Under the pieces are notes generated by a model, which made no database searches, was not told the origin of the DNA, and was given only the letters and a program-made list of their open reading frames with translations. A stretch of DNA of 21,237 nt. Origin: a virus. Position numbers and translations under genes: made by a program. Location of the stretch: the IMG/VR virus record IMGVR_UViG_3300032116_001527, positions 1 through 21,237 of that record; one strand, 5' to 3'. Numbering within the stretch: the first letter of the stretch is position 1; every line of letters begins with the position of its first letter. Shown one piece after another: positions 4,461 to 13,009 of the stretch.

Positions 4461-6728
4461 TTACTCCTCTGGGTATCCTATAACTTCAACGGGCGGCAGC
4501 ATGCGCTCTTCTGGCCGCTCTATGGTCTGCTGTATACCGGTTCGTACTGCACGAGACGGCGCGGTCGATAAATAGCTGGCAAATGTGCGTCTAGTTTCCG
4601 GGCTCATTTTCGCCATCATAGCTTCAGCTATTTTTGTCGTCTCGCGCTTTGGCATGACTTCTAAGAAACCAGCCATTTTTGCAGGGTCTAACATAAGCTC
4701 AGACATTTTGCGGTCAAACTCCGCTTGACTACCGCGTTTAAGGCTATCCAACACGCCTCCGGCGATAGTCCACCAGCGGTTAAGCAAGTTAATCTTTGCG
4801 CCTTCTTCAGGGGTTTTACCTTTAACGCCTTTGCCTAGCTCAAATGCGTTGGCTTTTCTCGCTAAATCCGCACGAACGCTTTCAACTGCTTTAACTTGGG
4901 AGGGCTCAAGAAAATCAGATAGTTTGTCAAATCGTTGCACCCCGGTCGTGCGCTTGATAGTGCTGGCTGCATTATCAACCGCAGACGCGAACGCACCGAC
5001 TTTTTCAACGTCGGTAATTCCAGCGTTTAGTTTGCCGATAATCGCCTGACCAACTTCCATGCGGTTAATTTTTTGGCTGTGCGACGCAAACTTAGATAGG
5101 TAGTCGCTCCACAAATTAGAGCCGGACGCAGTGTTAATCGCGTTGTCCAGCAATTTCTTGAGTGACGTTTCCACGTTAGTAGCTTGTGCGCCAAACGTAG
5201 CTGAAGCGCCTCTTTCCGACATGTACTGTCGGATATCATCGCCAATTTCTTTACGTACGTTATATAGGTCAACGCTATTGATGATGCCATTGTCGTCCGT
5301 GTAGCGAACAAGTTTGTCGCGCAAACTCTGCAAAGAATTTACTAGCAAGGCATTAGATTTTTCGCCCGTCTTGGATAAGCTGTTGTTAATCTTATCCAAC
5401 AAAGGCGCGGACGATAATGGGTAAAACCCTTCGTCTGTGACGCTTTGCAGCTGTAATTTCTTAAACGCCGCTTCCGCTTTACGCTGCCCGACCGCATCAG
5501 CTGCCTCTTGCACAGCAGTATTCAAGCTCTTAGCCATGTCGTAGTTCGGGCTGTAACGCGCAGGGAAGCGCGGTTGCCCTGGCACTGGCGTCCAAGTATT
5601 CGCGCGCTGTAGCGCCTGCGCTTCTTCGGTGGCGATTTTTCCTGTGGTTTGAAGATTTTGTATGGCAGCGGCCTCACGCTGCGCAATTTCTTGCTCAAGA
5701 CGCGGCGCTACCTGCCCATAAATATTGGCTTGCGCTAACGCTTCTTCACGCATAGGCGTTGTTTCAGCTGTTCTGGCGGCACGCGCTGCTTCTAAATCAG
5801 CTTGCGTCCCAAACGCGCCTTCTAGTGTACGGGCGCGGGCAGCGGCTTGTTCTGCGCCGCGCTCAATAAACGCTGGGGCTGTAGCGGCTTGGCCAGCTAA
5901 CCGTTGCTGCTCTTTTATGAGCCCAACCGCGCTTGGCGTGCCTACTAAACTCTCTGCTACAGTAGGACGGCTGCCAGCGACTAATTCACCGGCATTTCTA
6001 AACGCAGACAACGCGGCGTCTTTTTCGGGCCCGACAAGATTTTGTATGTAATCCCACAACGCTATCTCTTTATTTTTAGCCGTTATAGGGAGGCTACGGA
6101 TGTAGTCGAGCACCTTTCCGCCAGCAACACCCACGGCAGGTATTAACCCCCCAAACACGGCGCCTGCGCCCATCTGGAACAGTTTATCGTCGGCAAAGTT
6201 TTCGTCAGTGCCAGCAGTAGGTAGTAAACCACTAAAAATGCCCGCCGAACCTGCTCCAGCTGCCATTTTTCCACCCACGGTCGGCGCAGTGGCGGCGCCA
6301 AATAGCCTATTAAGAGGAGACAGAAAAGCGCCACCAAGCTGCGTGATGTCAAACCCTTCACGCCCCATTGCTTGACGACCAGTCTCGTACGCGGCGCGTT
6401 CTTGCTCAACTGCTTGCTGCGCTCCAAGACGAATGTCTTCACCAAAAAGACCAGACTGTGCCAACAGTTGGTTAATACCAAGCGCGGGTTCGATTACCGC
6501 ACCGCGAAACAGACTGTAAGTAGGCGAGCCGGGACCGACCATTTGCTGGGCAAAACTTGGCGGCTGCAAGCGCGCTTGCTGCGCGGGTGCGGGCGCAGGA
6601 GCAGGCGCGGAAGGAAAATCTGCTTCCGTTGCCAGCCCAGCCTGAATTGCTCGGGCTTTTATCTCTGCCTGAGATACACCTTCAGGCACATCTTCAATTA
6701 CTACGCCATTTGGGAGTTCAATATCCAT
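4461..6728 (-). CDS. Large internal virion or DNA-ejection protein candidate (755 aa)
   Basis: The N terminus (IELPNGVVIEDVPEGVSQ, then IKARAIQAGLATEADF) matches a short domain I know at the start of big structural proteins of podoviruses. A Pro/Ala linker follows at residues 40-50. The rest is long, Ala-rich and mostly helical, with glycine-rich stretches near residues 175-205 and strong coiled-coil character at about 290-380 (EQAAARARTLEGAF). In T7-like phages the genes downstream of the tail genes encode internal core proteins that form a conduit into the cell; length and position fit that. No lytic transglycosylase motif is visible. AAGG lies before the ATG. The specific role is inferred. 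Confidence 0.6.
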   Translation of the reverse strand: MDIELPNGVVIEDVPEGVSQAEIKARAIQAGLATEADFPSAPAPAPAPAQQARLQPPSFAQQMVGPGSPTYSLFRGAVIEPALGINQLLAQSGLFGEDIRLGAQQAVEQERAAYETGRQAMGREGFDITQLGGAFLSPLNRLFGAATAPTVGGKMAAGAGSAGIFSGLLPTAGTDENFADDKLFQMGAGAVFGGLIPAVGVAGGKVLDYIRSLPITAKNKEIALWDYIQNLVGPEKDAALSAFRNAGELVAGSRPTVAESLVGTPSAVGLIKEQQRLAGQAATAPAFIERGAEQAAARARTLEGAFGTQADLEAARAARTAETTPMREEALAQANIYGQVAPRLEQEIAQREAAAIQNLQTTGKIATEEAQALQRANTWTPVPGQPRFPARYSPNYDMAKSLNTAVQEAADAVGQRKAEAAFKKLQLQSVTDEGFYPLSSAPLLDKINNSLSKTGEKSNALLVNSLQSLRDKLVRYTDDNGIINSVDLYNVRKEIGDDIRQYMSERGASATFGAQATNVETSLKKLLDNAINTASGSNLWSDYLSKFASHSQKINRMEVGQAIIGKLNAGITDVEKVGAFASAVDNAASTIKRTTGVQRFDKLSDFLEPSQVKAVESVRADLARKANAFELGKGVKGKTPEEGAKINLLNRWWTIAGGVLDSLKRGSQAEFDRKMSELMLDPAKMAGFLEVMPKRETTKIAEAMMAKMSPETRRTFASYLSTAPSRAVRTGIQQTIERPEERMLPPVEVIGYPEE

Positions 6729-6737
6729 CTCGGCACC

Positions 6738-8036
6738 TTACTTAGGCAGGTCCATAAACTTGACGCGTTTTGGAGTAGAAGTTCCGGTAGCTGGCTGCTC
6801 CTGACCAAAATAAGGCTGCACGCCTTGCGACTTTCTACGGCTCTCAATTATCTGCTTAGTTTTAACTTCTGCATCCTTAATCGCGCCGTTAAACCGTTTC
6901 AGTGCTTCCAGTGTTGCTTGCGTATCGTTATTACCGTAGGCGTCAATAAGCGCCTTCGAGAAACGTATGATGTCGCGATCAGTCTGAACGCCTTTAGCAG
7001 CATCAGCTTGAATATTTACTGCCGTTTTAACAGCAGAACCAAGCTCTGCATATGCGCGGCTTTCGGGCGTAGATTTACTACGGAAGTTTGCGAGCTCATA
7101 CTTACGGTTTTGTAGTGGGCCCAGTACAAGCGGAGGTTTTTTCGTCTTAGGGTCTGGCGTCAACATTTTAATTGGGCTTGCCAGCGCTTTTTGTTGCGCT
7201 TGATAACTATCAATTAACTTGAGGTCTTCATCTTCTTTTACCTGCAAGCCAGCTGTCAGCGTCTTATTCTCTTTCTTTTCTTGTTCCTCTTTTCGTTTAA
7301 GTTCAGCTTGCTCACGTTTAAACTCAAGTTTTTCTTTCTCTATTTCTTTTTTGTCAGCGCCTCTAGCTGCTATTTCAGCTAATCTATTTTTATGTGCTAT
7401 TTCTGCTTCTTGTTCGCGTTGCGCTGCCCTGTCTTTTTGCTCTTGCTCGCGGGCGATACGGTTTTGTTCCGCAATATCTCTACGAGCATCAATGCTTTCT
7501 CTAGTAGTTGCTGCTGTACTGAGCGTTGCCAGTACGCGCTCCGGCGAACCATACTTAGACACGGTAGCGATGATGTCGGACTGTGTCGGATTAGGGCCAA
7601 GCGCAGCCAGTTCATCGCGCAGTTTATTTTCCTGCTCGATAGTCAACTCGGCTTTTTTAGCTGTGGCGATAGAGGCTCTGGTTTTAGCCAATTCAGCTGC
7701 CGCGTTACGGCCGTACTCTGCCAAAGTAGTAGCGAACTGCATGTCGCCTAACTCAGCCGCTTGCTGCGCTACTTGCATAATTGAATTCGGGTCAGACATA
7801 TCCAGACCCTGCGATAGCTGCTGGCGCTGGCTAATCATGCGCAGTTGCGGGTCTTGCATACCAAATATGCCGCCGATAGCGTTACCCAAGCCTGCGCCGC
7901 CACGGAACAGACTCATCTCCGCGCGCTGGAATGGATTTAGCTGGGCATACTGTAGCGCTTTGGCGTCAGTTGCCTGCTGTTGCATTAAGTTGTATTGATC
8001 TGGCGTCGTGAACAGACCTAAGATTTCGCTGGCCAT
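6738..8036 (-). CDS. Coiled-coil structural protein, probable internal virion protein (432 aa)
   Basis: Residues about 1-110 contain Gly- and Gln-rich segments (SLFRGGAGLGNAIGGIFGM, then a QQAAELGDMQFATTLAEYG stretch). Residues about 190-270 form a very charged Glu/Lys/Arg/Gln coiled coil (EKEKLEFKREQAELKRKEE). The C-terminal part is helical and polar. No enzyme motif is seen. It lies between two other large proteins of the late operon with only 9-base gaps and has an AAGGAG ribosome binding site, so it should be made together with them. By place and composition it is probably part of an internal core or ejection complex. I do not recognise a named family. Confidence 0.6.
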   Translation of the reverse strand: MASEILGLFTTPDQYNLMQQQATDAKALQYAQLNPFQRAEMSLFRGGAGLGNAIGGIFGMQDPQLRMISQRQQLSQGLDMSDPNSIMQVAQQAAELGDMQFATTLAEYGRNAAAELAKTRASIATAKKAELTIEQENKLRDELAALGPNPTQSDIIATVSKYGSPERVLATLSTAATTRESIDARRDIAEQNRIAREQEQKDRAAQREQEAEIAHKNRLAEIAARGADKKEIEKEKLEFKREQAELKRKEEQEKKENKTLTAGLQVKEDEDLKLIDSYQAQQKALASPIKMLTPDPKTKKPPLVLGPLQNRKYELANFRSKSTPESRAYAELGSAVKTAVNIQADAAKGVQTDRDIIRFSKALIDAYGNNDTQATLEALKRFNGAIKDAEVKTKQIIESRRKSQGVQPYFGQEQPATGTSTPKRVKFMDLPK

Positions 8037-8045
8037 GTCTACTCC

Positions 8046-9122
8046 TTAGTATGCGTAAAAACCACCAGACCACGGGCTGGACGATGAGGATGTTGCCGGT
8101 ATAGCTGGTGCAGCGGTTATAGGCCTAAATTGCCGCTCCTCAATAGGCGCTGGCGCTGTTGGGAATAGCCGGTTCATATACTGCTGTTGTTGCATAGTGG
8201 AGCCAAGGCCAGTCAAGGCAGAGCCTATTGGACTGTACGCGTTAGCCTGCTGCATCGCTTGCGCGGCGCCCAGACCACCTTGCAGAAGCGCATTTGCGCC
8301 AGAAGTATTGACGTTACGGCCACCCAAATTCACACCCAACTCGAACGGCTGCATACCAAGGCTTTCCAGTGAACTCACGCCACCCAGATAGGAAGTGAAT
8401 GGCGACAGCGCGCCGACTTGACCTGCTTGGTATTGACCCAATAGCCCAGCACCTGTGCCGAACAGGCCGGTACCAAACGCCAGCTGTTGCTGGCCAGCCT
8501 GCTGTGCCTGCGCTGCCAGCGCTGCATCTTGCTGTGCTAGTGCGTTGTAGTAGGCTTCCATCTCAGGGCTGGCAGCACCTAAACCAGCAGCGCCTGATGG
8601 ACGGGTGCTTGTAGCACCTACTGACAAGCCGCCACGGCCAGTTTGATATAGTTGGTTTTGCAGTTGCGCCATCTGACGTTCACGACTAGGCGCCAGCAAA
8701 TCCATCTGACGTTGCATATATTGCTGGGCTACTTGTTCGGGCGACTGCGCTAGGTAGCTCTCACCCAAACCAAACATGCGCTCGGCAGCGCCTGTCAGTG
8801 GCGCGTACATCCCGGCGGCGGCTTCGGCCTGGCCAAGCTGACCACCTAAAAGCGCCGCTAATCGGTCTTGATACGCTTTAAGTTCAGGACTGACCGCGTA
8901 ACTTGCGCTTGATAGGCGCCCAGTCTTGGGGTCGAAACCAAACTGACTCGTACCAAAACGAGTCGTCATGCCGACCGGCCTAAAGCGGGACTCTTCAGCC
9001 GCTATTTTTGCTGCCGCAGTCTGCGCTCCCGCAGATGTAGCCGCCGCATCTTTGGCGGCCTCACCTTGAAGAAAGCCACCTAGCAAACTTGCGCCAGCGC
9101 TAATTAATCCACCGATAGGCAT
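8046..9122 (-). CDS. Gly/Ala/Gln-rich structural protein (358 aa)
   Basis: The N terminus (GGLISAGASLLGGFLQGEAAKDAAA) is a mildly hydrophobic, glycine-rich helix followed by an Ala-rich segment. This pattern recurs in small phage structural and internal proteins. The middle is rich in Ala, Gln and Gly (QQDAALAAQAQQAGQQQLAFG), with many short Gly-Leu-Gly motifs. There are no cysteines or catalytic motifs. AAGGGG precedes the ATG. It is the first of three large adjoining genes after the cupin, in the position where T7-like phages carry internal proteins. The place suggests a virion protein; membrane insertion during DNA entry is possible but not shown. Confidence 0.6.
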   Translation of the reverse strand: MPIGGLISAGASLLGGFLQGEAAKDAAATSAGAQTAAAKIAAEESRFRPVGMTTRFGTSQFGFDPKTGRLSSASYAVSPELKAYQDRLAALLGGQLGQAEAAAGMYAPLTGAAERMFGLGESYLAQSPEQVAQQYMQRQMDLLAPSRERQMAQLQNQLYQTGRGGLSVGATSTRPSGAAGLGAASPEMEAYYNALAQQDAALAAQAQQAGQQQLAFGTGLFGTGAGLLGQYQAGQVGALSPFTSYLGGVSSLESLGMQPFELGVNLGGRNVNTSGANALLQGGLGAAQAMQQANAYSPIGSALTGLGSTMQQQQYMNRLFPTAPAPIEERQFRPITAAPAIPATSSSSSPWSGGFYAY

Positions 9123-9123
9123 G

Positions 9124-9459
9124 TCAGTACCCCTTAATTAAAACGTCATCCACTTTCGCAGGGTCTTTCTCGTCCGTTGCGTGGATACAAAACCAAACAC
9201 AGTCAGTAATTGCCTTGACCCCATGTGTTACACCAGCCTTAATCTCTATGCAAGCTGGCGCCTCAATAACCTGTACTACTTCATCTGCCATTACAGCTAC
9301 TTTTCCTTTAGCCAGAATCGACAGATGACTAAAGTCGTGCGTATGTTTCAATATCGCAGTGCCTGCTGGCACAAGTGCTTCTTTAGCATATAGCCCATCA
9401 GAAAAATGATGTGTAATGCCTCCACCAAAATCTTCGAGCTGTTTTTCAATCGCACTCAT
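9124..9459 (-). CDS. Cupin-domain protein (111 aa)
   Basis: This is a single small cupin barrel. Motif 1 is visible as GTAILKHTHDFSHLSILAKGK (HTH with a further His, and the Gly that ends the motif). Motif 2 is IEIKAGVTHGVKA, with one His. Together these give the usual metal-binding histidines. The frame is open from 9474, but the ATG at 9459 overlaps the stop of the tail-collar gene (ATGA) and starts at MSAIEK, so it is preferred. I have seen cupins beside tail genes in other phages, without known function; sugar binding, modification or a structural role are possible. Substrate cannot be read from the sequence. Confidence 0.8.
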   Translation of the reverse strand: MSAIEKQLEDFGGGITHHFSDGLYAKEALVPAGTAILKHTHDFSHLSILAKGKVAVMADEVVQVIEAPACIEIKAGVTHGVKAITDCVWFCIHATDEKDPAKVDDVLIKGY

Positions 9460-10148
9460 GCAGTGCGCTTCCACATATAAACGACAATGTACGGTTGCAA
9501 GTTAGCATTCGTACCGGATGAGCCAGAAGAGCCCGTAGTCCCTGAGAAAGTATGGTTATGGCTACCAGCCTCACCAGTATCGTAAAGATATGATGCGGTA
9601 GTACCAGTATTTGCATAACCAACGGGTTTTGTCCCACCTGAACTTAAAGCGTTATAAGTAAGTTGCGGGTGGACGTGATTTCCAATAGTGGAGGTAGTAC
9701 CACTAAAACTATGTGTGTGGCTAACTACTGTGGCATCTTTAGAGCCGCCGGTTTCCCCTAGCGTATCAAACGCAGTATCTGAAGCGTTTAAGCCGACCAT
9801 AACGCGGCCAGCTCCAAACGCCTCCCAGGTACCGAAACCAAATAAAGTAGCAGGGTTAGTGCTAACTGATGCGTTTGTGTAAATCGATCCAACTGGGTAA
9901 AGGACAGACAGCGCTGCTTGTACGAACGCTGTGGTAGCCAATTTAGTCGAACTGTCGCCAGACGATTGCGTTGGTGCTGTAGGACTGCCAGTCAGTGATG
10001 GGCTGGCCAAATCAGCTTTAGTCGAAATCGCCGTCGCGATGTTATTAAACTCGGTGTCAATCTCAGTACCCTTGACGATCTTCGCTGCGTTACCAGATGG
10101 CAGCGAATCTTTCGATGCAAAGTCTGTCGATTTTGTATAGTCTGACAT
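9456..10148 (-). CDS. Tail-collar domain protein, short tail fibre (230 aa)
   Basis: The N-terminal 40 residues contain IVKGTEIDTEFNNIATAIS, a head common in phage fibres. Residues 62-80 (SSTKLATTAFVQAAL) form a trimerising-type segment. Residues about 84-125 (YPVGSIYTNASVSTNPATLF, then GRVMVGLNASD) match the phage tail-collar domain. The C-terminal part is Gly/Ser/His-rich (SHTHSF, NHVHP, GSHNHTF) and ends LQPYIVVYMWKRTA, a signature of such proteins. The histidines suggest metal-stabilised trimers, as in T4-type short fibres. It probably binds the host surface. AAGGAG precedes the ATG. The downstream cupin is coupled by ATGA. Confidence 0.82.
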   Translation of the reverse strand: MSDYTKSTDFASKDSLPSGNAAKIVKGTEIDTEFNNIATAISTKADLASPSLTGSPTAPTQSSGDSSTKLATTAFVQAALSVLYPVGSIYTNASVSTNPATLFGFGTWEAFGAGRVMVGLNASDTAFDTLGETGGSKDATVVSHTHSFSGTTSTIGNHVHPQLTYNALSSGGTKPVGYANTGTTASYLYDTGEAGSHNHTFSGTTGSSGSSGTNANLQPYIVVYMWKRTA

Positions 10149-10157
10149 GACTACTCC

Positions 10158-11714
10158 TTAACTAATCCGACCACGCTTGGCCAAGATTTCAATTTTTTGT
10201 ATGGACAACTCAAAACCGTTTACTTCCGCCTCGTAGCCTGTTTGCACTACTTTGCCCGACCCTGTAGCCTGAGAGGTTAAAGTTTGAATCGTAATACCGC
10301 CAGCGTACTGCGCGACAGGCACGCCGTTAGCGCCATATTCGGCAATTCCGTATTCCGATATACCTTGCGTAGGGATAGTGACGTTTTCTGATAAATAGTT
10401 CTCAGAGAAATCATAGCCCCACTTAATGGTTACTACTTGGTCAGACCCACCGATAACGACAATCGATATACGCTTAACAAGGGATGTGACTGTTATGTCG
10501 CCTAAATCCGCATGGTTAGTGTAGTAAGCCATACGGTACGTTTCTGTGTCATCCAAATAGCCAGAATACTTACCGATGTATCCTGGCCTACCAATTAACA
10601 GATCGCCATTACGACGAGCGCACAGCGCGGTGGGCTCTATGTGCGTCCATGTGGTAGCGCGTGATGACCCGTCTTGCATTGCCGCGCGAGTGTCTAGCAC
10701 GTAGACTTGACCGGTAGTTGGCAGCGTCAACAGATAAAACGCGTCTACCTCAGAGTACACCGCTTTAATATTGTCAGGGTCTTCGCCAGCTACCAACTGC
10801 ATCAAGTCATTGCGCACATTTTTTGATAGGTCGCGGAACGGCGCGGACTTTTCTTGGATGGTACGCATGATTGACCGTATACCGCTATTCGACAAAAACA
10901 CGACGTCAGTATTGGTACTCTGGATAGAATCGCGCCATTGGCAGCCAATGCCGATTACCGTGTCGTACAGCGACATCGTCGACGGTGCTGTAGCGCCTTG
11001 GTATACCAAAATCTGGCGTTTGCCGAAGATAAACAAAAATCCGTTATGCGCTGCCAATCCTGTTATTTCATCTGCGCCATTTGGCCAGACGGAATTAACA
11101 TTTAGCGTACCAGCAGTGCCGCCCGTATAAACATGACCGGATAGCAAATCAGAAAACGTCAGTGTCGTCTTATCGGCATTACTACCTGCAACCCAGAGAC
11201 GGCCGTAAGCAGAAATACAAATATTGCCTGAAGGCACTGTGCCTGCATAGCCAGTTTTCTCGCTCACACGCCGGTAGGTAGTGGTACTAACCGCTGGATC
11301 GTATATCAGTGGGTCGTGGCCTGCTTGGAAAAAATACGTGATGCCGTTGAGTGACGCGCACTGCCAGTTACTGGCCGTAATCGTAGGCGCTGTAGCGCCG
11401 CCGCCGTAGGTCAACTCAACTAAACTAGTGCCACTCAGTTTAAAGAGCTTATTGTTGCCAGCGCACAAAACGGTCACAGAACCATCAGTCTGGACTAATT
11501 CATGAATGACGCCTACATCGTTTGCGCCCAAATTGCCAGTACTGGTGTTTACTTTTGCCCAGCCTTTACGAGCGCCCATCCGACCGTACTGGTCGAGAAT
11601 GCAATTCTGCGCCACCAAAGCAAAACCCGCCGCAAGATCAAGCGGCGAATCTTGGGTATTCAGGCCGTAAAAGCCTGGTGCAGAAATCGAAAAGCGCTCT
11701 AACTGTTGGCTCAT
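10158..11714 (-). CDS. Tail tubular protein B-like, tail nozzle (518 aa)
   Basis: The protein opens with FYGLNTQDSPLDLAAGFAL, then NCILDQYGRMGARKGW, the usual head of this podovirus family. It continues with repeated beta-strand blocks spaced like a propeller (residues about 60-330: LFKLSGTSLVEL, ITYFFQAGHDPLIY, GFLFIFGKRQILVY). It follows the tail tubular A-like gene directly, with an ATGA overlap at 11711-11714, as gp11 and gp12 do in T7. In T7 the gp12 product forms the tail nozzle. At 518 residues it is shorter than T7 gp12 (about 790), so the peripheral domains may be reduced. Family assignment is fairly sure from place and head motif; the sub-role is inferred. Confidence 0.72.
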   Translation of the reverse strand: MSQQLERFSISAPGFYGLNTQDSPLDLAAGFALVAQNCILDQYGRMGARKGWAKVNTSTGNLGANDVGVIHELVQTDGSVTVLCAGNNKLFKLSGTSLVELTYGGGATAPTITASNWQCASLNGITYFFQAGHDPLIYDPAVSTTTYRRVSEKTGYAGTVPSGNICISAYGRLWVAGSNADKTTLTFSDLLSGHVYTGGTAGTLNVNSVWPNGADEITGLAAHNGFLFIFGKRQILVYQGATAPSTMSLYDTVIGIGCQWRDSIQSTNTDVVFLSNSGIRSIMRTIQEKSAPFRDLSKNVRNDLMQLVAGEDPDNIKAVYSEVDAFYLLTLPTTGQVYVLDTRAAMQDGSSRATTWTHIEPTALCARRNGDLLIGRPGYIGKYSGYLDDTETYRMAYYTNHADLGDITVTSLVKRISIVVIGGSDQVVTIKWGYDFSENYLSENVTIPTQGISEYGIAEYGANGVPVAQYAGGITIQTLTSQATGSGKVVQTGYEAEVNGFELSIQKIEILAKRGRIS

Positions 11715-12361
11715 ATCGCGACAAACTCCTGCATCTCAGGAAAGCGCGTGGCTTCCAAAGCAATGTAATCCGACAGCATTGATTTATAGAGCTGATATGC
11801 CTCGGATGACGACAAACCGCCATCTTCGCCGCGCTCAACCAGCGCGCGAGCGTAGGCGTTTTGTTCAATCAATTTGTCATTGACCAACGGCACATCACTA
11901 TCTGCGGATAGATCAGCCTGCGGCACACACAAGAAAAATTTCAGGGTATAGACGCCGTTTGGTCGGCCATAAAGTTGCACCTTGGCGTCTCCGCTCCCAT
12001 CTACACCTTCAAAGCAATACTGCGTAGGGATGTTTTGGACGATAGGCGTGAAGTTTTGACGCTGGCGCATGTCGGCGACCGAAATCGGCTGCATGACGAC
12101 ATTGCTTGTGGTGTTCAAGGGGTTGCTGGTGACGCGAAACTTTTGGCCAGCGCCTGTCAGCGCGTACTCGTAGGTGCCAGCGACTGTCGTGATATCGACT
12201 TCCATCCCCAGCGCGTTCCAGTCGAAAGAGTCTTCGATCTGACGCTTGGCGTCGTTGACGAACTTGCCGATTAGCTGGGAGTAAGAGGTCAGTGCGACCG
12301 TCGAGACAGACGGCTCGCGCAGGCGCCCCATGATGGAGTTGACGATTTCTAAGTAGGTCAT
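11711..12361 (-). CDS. Tail tubular protein A-like, head-tail adaptor (216 aa)
   Basis: The start (MTYLEIVNSIMGRLREPSV) and the segment FVNDAKRQIEDSFDWNAL are typical of T7 gp11-type adaptors, with an N-terminal helical bundle whose conserved W follows a helix. Beta-rich residues about 55-140 (GTYEYALTG, KVQLYGRPNGVYTLKFF) and a C-terminal helix (YKSMLSDYIALEATRF) complete the fold pattern. T7 gp11 has 196 residues, so the length fits. In the virion it would sit below the portal and join the nozzle. Both ends overlap neighbours as ATGA (DUF6321 upstream, tail tubular B downstream), so the genes are translationally linked. Confidence 0.8.
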   Translation of the reverse strand: MTYLEIVNSIMGRLREPSVSTVALTSYSQLIGKFVNDAKRQIEDSFDWNALGMEVDITTVAGTYEYALTGAGQKFRVTSNPLNTTSNVVMQPISVADMRQRQNFTPIVQNIPTQYCFEGVDGSGDAKVQLYGRPNGVYTLKFFLCVPQADLSADSDVPLVNDKLIEQNAYARALVERGEDGGLSSSEAYQLYKSMLSDYIALEATRFPEMQEFVAI

Positions 12362-12666
12362 TTGCTTTTCGCCTTATTCCTTGCGGATATAGCTCTAGCT
12401 TTTGCCTTTGCGTCCGCCTTGGAGGATGCGCCCCAAGCCCGTAAAGACAACAAGAGCCGGGTTGGCTCACCGTCTTTAATTTCAGGGCCGGGCATGTTAC
12501 CCATCCTGGCGAGAAAAGAAGCTCGTCTGGGGTTGTCTCCGGACTTGACCGGAGCTTTCAAATTGCCACCTGTGGCGGCATTATAGGACGCTCTGCCCTT
12601 GGCATTCAAGCCGCCCTTGGGGTTTTGACCGGCTTTCCTCTGCCACGCAGGCGTCTTGGTAGTCAT
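12358..12666 (-). CDS. Small basic phage protein, DUF6321-like (102 aa)
   Basis: The sequence is highly characteristic: PAWQRKAGQNPKGGLNAKGR near the start, then DNPRRASFLARMGNMPGPE at about residues 44-62, then TRLLLSLRAWGASSKADA. The tail is Lys/Ala-rich. I match this by memory to the DUF6321 family, common between capsid and tail genes of marine and freshwater phages; no function is known. The protein is very basic and lacks cysteines and membrane segments. Possible roles are capsid filling or DNA contact (inference). Its ATG overlaps the stop of the 52-residue protein, and its stop overlaps the adaptor gene's ATG. Confidence 0.82.
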   Translation of the reverse strand: MTTKTPAWQRKAGQNPKGGLNAKGRASYNAATGGNLKAPVKSGDNPRRASFLARMGNMPGPEIKDGEPTRLLLSLRAWGASSKADAKAKARAISARNKAKSK

Positions 12667-12821
12667 TTTTTCCTCGCTGCTCTCATGTTGTCGATTAAAT
12701 TGGGGTAGGGTCGTCCAGCCTTGGCTGCCATACGCTTGGCAGCGCCTTTCTGGCCGGGCGATAGCTTCTTAGATTCACCCAATTTCTTCGGCCGGGTCTG
12801 ATTCCAGATCGGCTTTTTCAT
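12663..12821 (-). CDS. Very small basic phage protein (52 aa)
   Basis: This short gene is exactly framed by ATGA overlaps: ATG 12821 overlaps the stop of the DUF6496-like gene, and TGA 12663 overlaps the DUF6321-like start. The product (MKKPIWNQTRPKKLGESKKL, followed by SPGQKGAAKRMAAKAGRPYP and NLIDNMRAARKK) has about one Lys or Arg in every three residues. The phrases KLSPxxK and GRPYPNLxDNMRAA recur in small phage proteins I have seen next to DUF6321-type genes, function unknown. High charge suggests nucleic-acid or capsid-wall contact (inference). Confidence 0.8.
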   Translation of the reverse strand: MKKPIWNQTRPKKLGESKKLSPGQKGAAKRMAAKAGRPYPNLIDNMRAARKK

Positions 12822-13009
12822 TTCTTAGCCTTGTTTTTAGCCGTGCGCATGCCGCGCTGCGGCAAAGATTTGCCGGCCTCGGACAAGGCGATGGCGATCG
12901 CCTGCTTGCGGGACTTGACGACGGGACCACCTTTGCCGGAGTGCAGCGTGCCGGACTTGTATTCGCCCATCACCTTCTTAACCTTCTTGTCTGCCTTGGT
13001 CATTTTCAT
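12818..13009 (-). CDS. Small basic phage protein, DUF6496-like (63 aa)
   Basis: The core KKVMGEYKSGTLHSGKGGP followed by VVKSRKQAIAIALSEAGKS (residues about 12-48) is a conserved pattern that I match by memory to DUF6496. This family occurs in phages and bacteria and has no established function. The whole protein is strongly basic. It overlaps the membrane protein upstream (ATGA at 13006-13009) and the 52-residue gene downstream. With its two downstream neighbours it forms a block of three basic proteins between capsid and tail genes. The family call is fairly sure; a DNA-binding or packaging role would be speculation. Confidence 0.82.
   Translation of the reverse strand: MKMTKADKKVKKVMGEYKSGTLHSGKGGPVVKSRKQAIAIALSEAGKSLPQRGMRTAKNKAKK

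Noticed and set aside
6372-7998. Long + strand open frames (6372-7115, 7219-7998)
   Set aside because: They are mirror frames of the Ala/Gln-rich structural genes; the products are Ser/Cys/Arg-rich with no recognisable domain and no operon context.
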